Source of the DNA: Patescibacteria group bacterium
Lineage (GTDB): Bacteria; Patescibacteriota; Patescibacteriia; JAACEG01; JAGUWE01
Assembly (NCBI GenBank): GCA_020062525.1
Contig: JAGUWE010000121.1
Coordinates: 1 to 26,583 of the forward strand
Direction: 5' to 3'
Length of the DNA stretch: 26,583 nt
This document shows, piece by piece, positions 14,423 to 22,008 of the stretch (its first letter is position 1; every line of letters begins with the position of its first letter). The notes under the pieces are model-generated. The model did not search any database. It was not told the origin of the DNA and was given only the letters and a program-made list of their open reading frames with translations. Both the position numbers and the translations under genes were made by a program.

Positions 14423-16924
14423 ATGGAAAATTCAAGCACAATCGGAATTTATCTAACAATGATTTTTGTTGTCATTGTTATTTTAGTTTTGGTTGGCTTA
14501 TTGATAGCTCGCTTAATTTTAAGAAGACGAGGTTGGTTACCGTATGCTTTTCAAAAAAGCATTTTTTTGGTTACTTTGCCCAAAGAATCAATTAAAGATC
14601 TGGAGATGGGCAAGGTTAATACACTTCAAATTATTCAAGAAAAAATTGGTTTAGCTGAAGCTCTTTTTAGCAGTTTAGGTGGGTTGCGGGCCCAACGAGG
14701 ACTGAAAGTTTTGCTTTACGGTCGCTCAGATCATCTTTCTTTTGAGATTGTCTCTCACAAAGGCATTATTTATTTTTTTGTGGCGGTGCCACACTATTTA
14801 GAAAGATTTCTGGAACAGGAAATTCACGCCCAATATCAAGAAGCCCTAATTGAAAAAATCACTGATTATAATATTTTTACCCCTCGCGGTGTGATTAAAA
14901 GCGCAACCATTATTTTAAATAAACCCTTTATCTTTCCTCTTAAGACCTATCGTAAATTAAATTCTGATTCTTTAAATTCTTTGACCAATGCTTTGTCTAA
15001 ATTACAAAAAAACGAAGGAGCAGCAATTCAGATTATTGCCCGTTCAGCCAAAGCCCAATGGCACGCTTGGGGAGCGCGAGTTGCCAGTCAAATGAAACAA
15101 GGCAAGCCCTTAAAAGAAGCAATGAAGTCAACCGGCACAGCCGGCAGTCGACCACTTTGGCAAGAAGTTGGCCGAATGATAATTGGTAGTGGCACTACCA
15201 CTCAACAACAAGCTAAAAAACAGACGCTCCAGCCGCAACCTTATTATCATTTATCACCAATGGAAGAGGAGTTAATTAAGGGTTTGGAAGAGAAAACCTC
15301 CAAGGCCGGACTTGATGTCAATATTCGGGTCGTTGTCTCATCAGAGAATCCCGAGCGAGCCCAGATGTATTTGCGCAATATTCTTGATGCTTTTGCCCAA
15401 TATAATATTTATCAATACGGCAATTCCTTCCGGGCAAAAAAACAACAAGGCAAAAAAATCATTCGTAATTTTATTTACCGCAATTTTGACGAAAGAAAAA
15501 AAATGATTCTTAATTGCGAAGAATTAGCTAGTATTTTTCATTTTCCTTTGCTAACAACTGAAACGCCGAATATTTTATGGTTGGCGGCTAAACGAGCGCC
15601 GGCTCCACTTAATATTCCCCATGAAGGCATTATTTTAGGTAAAAATGTTTTCCGTGGTGAGGAGACCTTAATTTACCTTGCTAAAAAAGATCGTCGCCGC
15701 CATATCTATATTATTGGTAAATCCGGGGTCGGTAAATCAGTGATGCTGGCTAAGATGGCAATTCAAGATATTAAAAATGGCGAAGGAATTTGCATTATTG
15801 ATCCGCATGGTGATTTGGCTAATGATGTTTTAGCCGGCGTGCCACCGTCGCGAGCCGAAGATGTAGTTTATTTTGATCCTTCAGACACCTCAAGACCATT
15901 GGGTCTTAATCTTTTAGAGTATGATCCAAAATATCCCCAGCAGAAAACTTTTATGATTAATGAGATGATTAAAATTTTTGACAAACTTTATGATTTGCGC
16001 CAAACCGGTGGACCAATGTTTGAGCAATATATGCGAAATTCAATGCTTTTAGTGATGGAACATCCAGAAAGCGGTAGTACTTTAATGGAGATTCCCAAGG
16101 TCCTCTCTGATGCTGAATTTCGCCGTTTTAAATTAGACAAATGTCAAAATCCGGTGGTGCGTGATTTTTGGCAAAAAGAAGCAGAAAAGGCCGGCGGCGA
16201 AGCAGCCTTAGCTAATATGGTGCCCTATATTACTTCTAAACTTAATGCCTTTATTGCTAATGATATGATGAGACCAATTATTGCCCAACAACAAAGCGCT
16301 TTTAATTTACGGCAAATTATGGATGAGGGTAAAATTCTGATTGTTAATCTTTGCAAGGGTCGGCTTGGAGATTTAAACGCTTATTTAATTGGCATGGTTT
16401 TAGTTGGTAAAATTTTAATGGCCGCCCTCAGTCGGACCGACATTGATCAAGAAAAACGGAGCGATTTCTATCTTTATTTAGATGAATTTCAGAATTTTAT
16501 TACTGATAGCATTGCTATTATTTTGTCTGAGGCCAGAAAATATCGGCTTGATTTAACCATTGCTCATCAATACATTGGCCAATTAGTCAAGGGTCAGGAT
16601 ACTTCAATTCGTGACGCGGTTTTTGGCAATGTTGGCACGATCATTACTTTTAAAATTGGAGTAGAGGACGCCAAATTTATTGCTCAAGAATTTGCCCCGG
16701 TCTTTAATGAAAGAGATTTAATTAATATTGAAAAGTATAATGCTTATGTTAAACTGCTGATTGATAATCAATCAGCCAGACCTTTTAATATGTTGACTTT
16801 GCCCTTAGAAAATCTTGATTTTACTATGACTGAAAAAATTAAACAACTTTCCCGCTTAAAATATGGCCGCGATTTAGCTTTAGTTGAGGCAGAAATCCTC
16901 AAATGGGTTAATTTAGCAATTTAA
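14423..16924 (+). CDS. TraG/VirD4-like membrane ATPase (type IV coupling-type)
   Basis: An 833-residue protein with one N-terminal membrane helix (about residues 8-31) followed by basic residues, so the bulk is cytoplasmic. Walker A is GKSGVGKS at 432-439, and a CIIDPHGD segment follows at about 457-464. The C-terminal part holds the Walker B-type YLYLDEFQNF (Asp687) and SEARKYRLDLTIAHQYIGQL, typical of TraG/TraD/VirD4 coupling proteins. Such ATPases feed DNA or protein to type IV secretion channels, but no relaxase or VirB genes are in the window. In this context it may serve DNA uptake, surface assembly or protein export. It sits 9 bases after the low-complexity gene and 3 bases before ispH. 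Confidence 0.85.
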   Translation: MENSSTIGIYLTMIFVVIVILVLVGLLIARLILRRRGWLPYAFQKSIFLVTLPKESIKDLEMGKVNTLQIIQEKIGLAEALFSSLGGLRAQRGLKVLLYGRSDHLSFEIVSHKGIIYFFVAVPHYLERFLEQEIHAQYQEALIEKITDYNIFTPRGVIKSATIILNKPFIFPLKTYRKLNSDSLNSLTNALSKLQKNEGAAIQIIARSAKAQWHAWGARVASQMKQGKPLKEAMKSTGTAGSRPLWQEVGRMIIGSGTTTQQQAKKQTLQPQPYYHLSPMEEELIKGLEEKTSKAGLDVNIRVVVSSENPERAQMYLRNILDAFAQYNIYQYGNSFRAKKQQGKKIIRNFIYRNFDERKKMILNCEELASIFHFPLLTTETPNILWLAAKRAPAPLNIPHEGIILGKNVFRGEETLIYLAKKDRRRHIYIIGKSGVGKSVMLAKMAIQDIKNGEGICIIDPHGDLANDVLAGVPPSRAEDVVYFDPSDTSRPLGLNLLEYDPKYPQQKTFMINEMIKIFDKLYDLRQTGGPMFEQYMRNSMLLVMEHPESGSTLMEIPKVLSDAEFRRFKLDKCQNPVVRDFWQKEAEKAGGEAALANMVPYITSKLNAFIANDMMRPIIAQQQSAFNLRQIMDEGKILIVNLCKGRLGDLNAYLIGMVLVGKILMAALSRTDIDQEKRSDFYLYLDEFQNFITDSIAIILSEARKYRLDLTIAHQYIGQLVKGQDTSIRDAVFGNVGTIITFKIGVEDAKFIAQEFAPVFNERDLINIEKYNAYVKLLIDNQSARPFNMLTLPLENLDFTMTEKIKQLSRLKYGRDLALVEAEILKWVNLAI

Positions 16925-16927
16925 TTT

Positions 16928-17776
16928 ATGAAAATCATTTTAGCTAAGTCTGCTGGTTTTTGCTACGGTGTCAAGCGAGCAATTAAACTAGCGGAACAAA
17001 CACTTAAAACCAAACCCAAGCCGATCCAAATGATCGGCGATCTTGTTCATAATGAGTTTGTAGTAACTAATCTTAAAAAATTGGGTCTCGTAATGCTAAA
17101 TAATCTAAAAGATTTAAAGAGAGGCAGTTTTATTATTCAATCTCACGGTTTACCTCAAAAATTAATCAAAAAATTGTCGCGGCGGAATTTATCCATTATT
17201 GATACTACTTGCCCCAAAGTTAAAAAAACAGCTTATTTAGCTCAATATTTAGAAAAAAATGGCTATCAAATTGTTATTTTTGGCGATAAAAATCATGATG
17301 AAATTAAAACAATCAGTAGCACTCTTAAAAACGGGCCACTTATTATCAAAAATATAACTGAAATAAATAAAATTAGAAAAAATAACAAGATTGGACTTCT
17401 TAGTCAGACGACTAAATCTGATGATGAATTTTATCAGCTTGTTAATCAACTTATCCCAATGACTAAAAATTTAAAATATTTTAATACCATTTGTCCGGCC
17501 AGCCAAGCCCGGCAAAGGGAAGCAAAAGATTTAGCCAAAAAAGTTGATCTGATGTTAGTCATTGGTTCAACAAAAAGTGCCAATACGCTCCGACTTTTTC
17601 AAATTTGCAAAAACTATAAGCCGTTGACTTATTTGATTGAATCTGATAATTTTATTAAGAAGAAATGGTTAAAAAAAATCAAAACCGTGGGTTTAACCGC
17701 CGGTGCTTCAACACCTGATTTTGTCATCAAAAATGTTGTTAAAAAGCTAAAGTTACTTTCTACTTATTCACTTTAA
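16928..17776 (+). CDS. ispH: 4-hydroxy-3-methylbut-2-enyl diphosphate reductase
   Basis: A 282-residue iron-sulfur enzyme of the MEP pathway, converting HMBPP to IPP and DMAPP. The three cluster cysteines are present: Cys12 (AGFCYGVKRAI), Cys95 (DTTCPKV) and Cys189 (TICPASQARQ). Substrate residues also match: His41, His73 (SHG), HDE with His123 and Glu125, SQTT near 159-162, and a final TAGASTP. The usual S-S-N triad is S-A-N (217-219). The start at ATG 16928 lies 3 bases after the ATPase stop, so translation is probably coupled. ispG follows after 2 bases and catalyses the preceding step, a logical functional pair. Confidence 0.95.
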   Translation: MKIILAKSAGFCYGVKRAIKLAEQTLKTKPKPIQMIGDLVHNEFVVTNLKKLGLVMLNNLKDLKRGSFIIQSHGLPQKLIKKLSRRNLSIIDTTCPKVKKTAYLAQYLEKNGYQIVIFGDKNHDEIKTISSTLKNGPLIIKNITEINKIRKNNKIGLLSQTTKSDDEFYQLVNQLIPMTKNLKYFNTICPASQARQREAKDLAKKVDLMLVIGSTKSANTLRLFQICKNYKPLTYLIESDNFIKKKWLKKIKTVGLTAGASTPDFVIKNVVKKLKLLSTYSL

Positions 17777-17778
17777 TT

Positions 17779-18843
17779 TTGTTATTTGTGACTCGGCGCA
17801 AAACAAAAAAAATCAAAGTTGGCAAGATTTATATCGGTGGTAATGCACCAATTAGCGTGCAATCAATGTGTGATACCGATACCAGAAATATTAAGGCAAC
17901 TGTTAAACAAATTAGAGCTCTAGAAAGAACCGGTTGCGACTTAATAAGAGTTGCTGTGCCAGATATTAAGGCAGCTTTGGCCCTCGGAAAAATTAAAAAA
18001 CAAACCCGAATCCCTTTAGTTGCTGATATTCATTTTGATTATAAATTGGCTTTGATTGCAATTGAGCAAGGCATAGATAAATTAAGGATTAATCCGGGCA
18101 ACATTGGTTCGGAGGAAAAAATCAAACAACTCATTGCTTTAGCTAAAAAGAAAAAAATACCAATTAGAATAGGTGTTAACGGGGGTTCATTGGAAAAAGA
18201 TATTTTAAAAAAACATCAGGGCAAGGTTACAGCCCAAGCAATGGTTGAATCAGCTTTGAGGCACATCAAAATTTTAGAAAGAAATAATTTTCGCCAAATT
18301 TTAATTTCACTTAAAGCCAATGACATTGCCAGAACAGTTGAGGCCTATCAACTATTAGCGCCTCGCGTTAATTATCCTTTTCATCTTGGCATCACCGAGG
18401 CAGGAACAAAATTCGTCGGCACTATCAAATCAGCCATTGGCCTTGGTGTTTTATTAACTGAAGGTATCGGCGATACTATCCGTGTTTCCTTAACTGCGGA
18501 GCCGTTGGAAGAGATAAAAGTGGGGCGCGAAATTCTTAAGGCGCTTGATTTACTCAATGAAGGTTGTCGAATAATTAGTTGTCCTACTTGCGGCAGAACT
18601 GAATTTGATATTAAGACCTTGACTGAACGCATTGAAAATGAGACAAAAAAGATAAAGAAACCGCTTAGAATCGCTATTATGGGTTGTATTGTTAATGGTC
18701 CGGGTGAAGCGCGCGAGGCCGATGTTGGCGTGGCAATGGGAAAAACCAAAGGAGTCATTTTTCGCCAGGGGAAAATCATTGACACTGCTGAAAAAGAAGA
18801 CATTTTTGAAAAACTTATGATACAAATAAATAAATTGAAATAA
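17779..18843 (+). CDS. ispG: 4-hydroxy-3-methylbut-2-en-1-yl diphosphate synthase
   Basis: A 354-residue protein making HMBPP from MEcPP, the step before IspH. The TIM-barrel domain has the signature PISVQSMCDTDTRN, VADIHFDYKLA and KLRINPGNIG. The C-terminal iron-sulfur domain has Cys268 and Cys271 (SCPTCGRTEFD) and Cys303 with Glu310 (MGCIVNGPGEA). No ATG exists near the conserved beginning. Translation must use TTG 17779 or, equally plausibly, GTG 17788, which would drop three residues. No Shine-Dalgarno sequence is visible and the TTG is 2 bases from the ispH stop, so re-initiation or coupling is likely. A small CCACG/CGTGG hairpin follows the stop. Confidence 0.95.
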   Translation: MLFVTRRKTKKIKVGKIYIGGNAPISVQSMCDTDTRNIKATVKQIRALERTGCDLIRVAVPDIKAALALGKIKKQTRIPLVADIHFDYKLALIAIEQGIDKLRINPGNIGSEEKIKQLIALAKKKKIPIRIGVNGGSLEKDILKKHQGKVTAQAMVESALRHIKILERNNFRQILISLKANDIARTVEAYQLLAPRVNYPFHLGITEAGTKFVGTIKSAIGLGVLLTEGIGDTIRVSLTAEPLEEIKVGREILKALDLLNEGCRIISCPTCGRTEFDIKTLTERIENETKKIKKPLRIAIMGCIVNGPGEAREADVGVAMGKTKGVIFRQGKIIDTAEKEDIFEKLMIQINKLK

Positions 18844-18850
18844 ATAAAAA

Positions 18851-18867
18851 CCACGGGAGAAACGTGG
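18851..18867 (+). other. Short stem-loop between ispG and the next gene
   Basis: CCACG and CGTGG arms enclose a GGAGAAA loop. There is no T run, so it is not a clear terminator. The purine-rich loop could bind the ribosome if unfolded, but it is 23 bases from the next start codon. Confidence 0.35.
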
Positions 18868-18889
18868 ATAAAACAAAATCAAAAAAAAT

Positions 18890-19558
18890 ATGAGCCAAGA
18901 AACAACCAAAAACAAAAAAACCAAAGATGTCTTTGATGAAATAGACGATTTGGAACTGCCAGTAGAATCAAAAGGTAAGAAAAAAGAAGAAAAAATTTCA
19001 GCCAAAGTCAAAATTAATCTCACTGAATTAAAAGCCGGATTGCAAAAAATTAAAAATGAAGCAACTCAACTTCTTAACTTAATTGAAGAAGTTGATGTAG
19101 GGGAAGAGTTGGTTGAATTAGATGTAAGTCAAGAAAAATTGCCACTCGTTAGTCCCGAAGTTAAAATTGGTAAGGCCGGTGAAAAAATTATTGAAGGTGT
19201 CTTTGACGGCCAAAATATGGTTGGGCCGGATGGCAAGATTTATTCAGTGCCGGCTAACTATGCTTCAAAATCAAAACTTATTGAAGGTGATATTCTGAAA
19301 CTGACCATTCATAACGACGGCTCATTTATTTTTAAACAAATTGGTCCGGTAGAACGAGAAAGGGTAATCGGTTGTCTCATTTTTAATGAAGCAAAAAGTC
19401 AGTATTATGTGGTTTTAGGCGACCAAAAATGGAAGGTTCTGACCGCTTCCGTGACTTATTTTAAAGGCAAAGTTGGTGATGAAGCAGTAATTTTGGTGCC
19501 CAAAGATTGCCAAAGCCGCTGGGCCGCGGTGGAAAATATTATCAAAAAGTTTGAGTAG
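18890..19558 (+). CDS. Conserved hypothetical protein with beta-rich C-terminal half
   Basis: A 222-residue cytoplasmic protein. Residues 1-40 are charged and disordered, and 44-66 form a coiled-coil-like helix (LTELKAGLQKIKNEATQLL). From about 95 the protein is beta-rich with motifs GVFDGQNMVGPDGKIYSVP, ANYASKSKLIEGD, FKQIGPVERERVIG and a final strand-rich block. I recall similar sequences in other Patescibacteria but no assigned function. The GPDGK/YxVPxNYASKS segment and the small barrel-like spacing suggest a nucleic-acid- or ribosome-binding domain, which is speculation. It follows ispG by 46 bases and precedes dnaX, separated from it by a repeat. Confidence 0.7.
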   Translation: MSQETTKNKKTKDVFDEIDDLELPVESKGKKKEEKISAKVKINLTELKAGLQKIKNEATQLLNLIEEVDVGEELVELDVSQEKLPLVSPEVKIGKAGEKIIEGVFDGQNMVGPDGKIYSVPANYASKSKLIEGDILKLTIHNDGSFIFKQIGPVERERVIGCLIFNEAKSQYYVVLGDQKWKVLTASVTYFKGKVGDEAVILVPKDCQSRWAAVENIIKKFE

Positions 19559-19604
19559 ACAATACAATTTATTACCTGAAATAAAATATTATTAAACTAA
19601 TTTT

Positions 19605-19738
19605 TGAACCAAAAAATTCAAAAATCAAAGTGCAAAGTGCAAAATGACAAATCAAAATGTAAAAAGAGTTAATTAAAATAATTTTGAATTTTACATTGTC
19701 ATTTTTATATTTGATTTTTGCATTTTGAATTATTTTTT
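19605..19738. repeat. Long imperfect AT-rich inverted repeat upstream of dnaX
   Basis: The left arm (AAATTCAAAAATCAAAG ... CAAAATGACAAATCAAAATG) is roughly complementary to the right arm (TTTACATTGTCATTTTTAT ... TTGATTTTTGCATTTTGAATT). A direct duplication GTGCAAAGTGCAAA sits in the left arm. The hairpin fills nearly all of the gap before dnaX. It belongs to the same AT-rich class as the flanks at 3572-3798. It encodes nothing. Confidence 0.6.
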
Positions 19739-19739
19739 T

Positions 19740-20843
19740 ATGTCTACTCTTTATCGCAAATACCGGCCGCAAAAGTTTTCAGAACTGGTCGGTCAAAATC
19801 ATATAAAAATAACACTGCAGAATGAAATCAGGATGGGCAAATTAGCCCATGCTTTTATCTTTGCTGGCCCACGGGGCATTGGTAAGACCACCACCGCTCG
19901 TCTTTTAGCCAAAACCATTAATTGTTTAAACAATAAAGATGAGCCAACTGAGCCCTGCAATGCTTGTTTCGCTTGTCAAGAAATAACCAACACCATTGCT
20001 TTTGATGTTATAGAAATTGATGCTGCTTCTCATACTGGCGTTGATAATGTCAGAGAAAATATTATTACAACCGCTAAGATTAGCCCGGCGCGACTAAAAT
20101 ATCGCGTTTTTATCATTGACGAGGTTCATATGCTTTCCGGTGCTGCTTTTAATGCCCTTTTAAAAATTTTAGAAGAACCGCCGCCAAATGTTGTTTTTAT
20201 TTTGGCCACCACCGAAATTCATAAAGTGCCGGCAACTATTATCTCGCGCTGTCAACGGTTTGATTTTAAAAAGATAAGCCCCAAGGAGATTGTGGTGCTC
20301 TTGGCTTCTATTGCTGAAAAAGAAAAGATTAAAATTGACAAAAAAGTTTTGGAAAATATTGCCAGAATTTCCGGCGGCTCAATCCGTGATGCCGAAAGCG
20401 TTTTAGGGCAAATCTTGGCTTTGGGTGAAAGGGAAGTCGGGCTTGAGGAAGCGGACTTGATTTTGCCCCGCTCTGACTTTAACTTGATTTTAGAACTGCT
20501 TAAATATTTGGCCAAAAAAGAAGCTCCGGCGGCCATTGGTTTTATGAATAAAATCGTTTTTGAAGGAATTAATTTAAACCAATTTACCGGGGATCTAATA
20601 GAAATTTTAAGAAAAACACTCCTTCAAAAAATTGGCGGTAATTTAGAACAATTTACTCTTCAGTTAGATGAAACATTAGAAAAAGAAATTATTGACTTGA
20701 ATCAAACTTTAACCCTAACTGATATTATAATGATGATTGAAATTTTCAGCCGAAGAAAGTTAGAAATTAAATCCTCGGAAATTATTCAATTGCCTTTGGA
20801 GTTGGCCGTCATTGAGATAACGGAAAAAATCGGCAAAACTTAA
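19740..20843 (+). CDS. dnaX: DNA polymerase III clamp-loader subunit gamma/tau (short form)
   Basis: A 367-residue AAA+ ATPase that loads the beta clamp. MSTLYRKYRPQKFSELVGQ is the canonical start, so ATG 19740 is chosen over a TTG 15 bases earlier. Walker A is GPRGIGKT at 43-50. The zinc module has Cys62, Cys73, Cys76 and Cys79. Walker B is DEVH at 127-130, then LLKILEEPP, sensor LATTE and the SRC motif at 169-171. Domain III is present, but the long tau extension that binds the helicase and polymerase alpha subunit is absent. It is therefore gamma-like and shorter than the E. coli gamma form. It is followed by a tRNA gene. Confidence 0.96.
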   Translation: MSTLYRKYRPQKFSELVGQNHIKITLQNEIRMGKLAHAFIFAGPRGIGKTTTARLLAKTINCLNNKDEPTEPCNACFACQEITNTIAFDVIEIDAASHTGVDNVRENIITTAKISPARLKYRVFIIDEVHMLSGAAFNALLKILEEPPPNVVFILATTEIHKVPATIISRCQRFDFKKISPKEIVVLLASIAEKEKIKIDKKVLENIARISGGSIRDAESVLGQILALGEREVGLEEADLILPRSDFNLILELLKYLAKKEAPAAIGFMNKIVFEGINLNQFTGDLIEILRKTLLQKIGGNLEQFTLQLDETLEKEIIDLNQTLTLTDIIMMIEIFSRRKLEIKSSEIIQLPLELAVIEITEKIGKT

Positions 20844-20853
20844 AAAAGTTTAT

Positions 20854-20904
20854 TGCGGGATCGTCTGCCTGCGCAAGCAGGTCTAACTTGCCCCGCCAAA
20901 TTTA
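20854..20904 (+). repeat. Duplicated 5' end of tRNA-Gln and left arm of the tRNA-flanking inverted repeat
   Basis: TGCGGGATCGTCT at 20854-20866 is identical to the first 13 bases of the tRNA at 20946. A CCTGC-GCAA-GCAGG hairpin follows, then CCCCGCCAAATTTA at 20891-20904. The exact inverse complement of that last sequence, TAAATTTGGCGGGG, lies at 21031-21044, so the tRNA is enclosed by 14-bp inverted repeats. The partial tRNA copy could be left from a recombination or integration event at this tRNA. Confidence 0.6.
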
Positions 20905-20945
20905 ATATTGAATTTTTCTTAAATTCAAAAATTTCTTTTCAGGGC

Positions 20946-21016
20946 TGCGGGATCGTCTAATGGCAGGACAACGGATTCTGGCTCCGTTAATCTAGGTTCG
21001 AATCCTGGTCCCGCAG
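20946..21016 (+). tRNA. tRNA-Gln (anticodon CUG)
   Basis: All cloverleaf parts are visible. The acceptor stem is TGCGGGA/TCCCGCA. The D arm is GTC/GAC. The anticodon arm is ACGGA/TCCGT with loop TTCTGGC and anticodon CTG at 20978-20980. The T arm is CTAGG/CCTGG with loop TTCGAAT. The discriminator is G, as usual for tRNA-Gln, and CCA is not encoded. The gene lies directly before the restriction-modification-like region. Confidence 0.93.
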
Positions 21017-21044
21017 CTGTGGAAAGAAAATAAATTTGGCGGGG

Positions 21045-21405
21045 TGAAGTCGTCAATTATGGTTCCGCCCGTTCGCCTGCCCGTGTGAGCGGAGGGATTT
21101 TAGGGGATTAAATTGCGGAAGTATTATTTAACCGGGGAGAAATTACGATTAACGATTGCGGAAGTAAAAAAATAGGTAAAATATTGCGCGATTTCTTGAG
21201 CGATTATTGCGCGGCAAAGGTCCGGCTTCCGCGTATGTGGCCAGATAAAAAAAGATCGCCAAAGACGTTACTTGCCCTTCCAAAGTCCCACAAAACGGGA
21301 CGAAGGATGGGGCGTTGGCATTTGCTCGTCCTGAATTTACTTGTGGTGAACAGAGTTGAGTCCATCGAAGGGAGGATTTAAGGAAATAAATTTAATTTAA
21401 AAATT
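21045..21405 (+). other. Gene-free spacer with repeat fragments before the HNH gene
   Basis: I see no convincing gene here. The stretch is richer in G/C than its neighbours. ATTGCGGAAGTA occurs twice (21112-21123, 21154-21165). The 3' part (about 21331-21374) looks like a worn copy of a widespread intergenic repeat whose end reads CATCGAAGGGAGG. A 65-codon frame at 21184-21381 has no recognisable protein character. A GGGAGGATTTAAGGAAA stretch lies about 20 bases before the HNH start. Confidence 0.45.
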
Positions 21406-21996
21406 ATGCCAAAAAAGAAAATTAAATCACAAATGGAGTTGTTGCTCGCTTACTTTAAGAAAAATGCGGGTAGAAACATTAAACATCCCGAAATTGTTGA
21501 TTGGGCTACTAATGAGTTTAAGAAAATGACGGGCAAGGTTTTTAGAGACCCAGATCGCGGCATCAGAAAATTACACCAAGATGGTTATTTAATTAAAGTT
21601 GCCAAAGGCATTTACAGGTATGACCACGGCTTCGTAAAAAAACGAGATTTAGAAGATTTTAGCCCGCGAGTCAAAGAGCAGATTTTTAAGAGAGACGGTT
21701 ATAAGTGCGTGATGTGTGGTAGGGGGCGAGCTGATGGAGTAGAGATTCACGCAGACCATATTAAACCAAAAGATTTAGGCGGAGAAGCAGCCTCAGAAAA
21801 TGGCCAGACACTTTGCGCGCAACATAACTTTTTGAAAAAGAACTTGAAACAAACCGAAACGGGTAAGAAATACTTTATCAGGTTATATCAACTTGCCAAA
21901 AAAGAAGGCAATAAACAATTGATCGATTTTTGCTCCCAAATTTTAGAGATCTTTGAGAGGAATAATGTTAACGGACATATAAAGTGGGAGAAATAA
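21406..21996 (+). CDS. HNH endonuclease with N-terminal winged-helix domain (putative restriction enzyme)
   Basis: A 196-residue protein. Residues about 5-75 look like a winged helix (MELLLAYFKKNAG, KHPEIVDWA, GIRKLHQDGYLIKVAKGIYRY). The HNH domain spans about 86-150. CVMC at 101-104 and the pair Cys137/His140 would hold a zinc ion. The core reads EIHADHIKPKDLGG (His115, Asp117, His118), Asn132 in ENGQTLC, and His140-Asn141. All catalytic positions of a DHI-N-H type HNH nuclease are therefore present. The gene converges, 12 bases apart, on a DNA methyltransferase gene, so a type II restriction enzyme is the best guess. A homing or phage-type nuclease is the alternative. The recognition sequence cannot be read from the sequence. 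Confidence 0.85.
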   Translation: MPKKKIKSQMELLLAYFKKNAGRNIKHPEIVDWATNEFKKMTGKVFRDPDRGIRKLHQDGYLIKVAKGIYRYDHGFVKKRDLEDFSPRVKEQIFKRDGYKCVMCGRGRADGVEIHADHIKPKDLGGEAASENGQTLCAQHNFLKKNLKQTETGKKYFIRLYQLAKKEGNKQLIDFCSQILEIFERNNVNGHIKWEK

Positions 21997-22008
21997 ATCT
22001 TTTTGTTT

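Noticed and set aside
18381..19023. Two long minus-strand frames of 157 codons
   Set aside because: They lie antisense to ispG and the following gene, which have clear conserved motifs; the minus-strand peptides do not.
21184..21381. 65-codon frame between the tRNA and HNH genes
   Set aside because: No ATG start, no motif, unusual composition, and its end runs into a repeat-like sequence.
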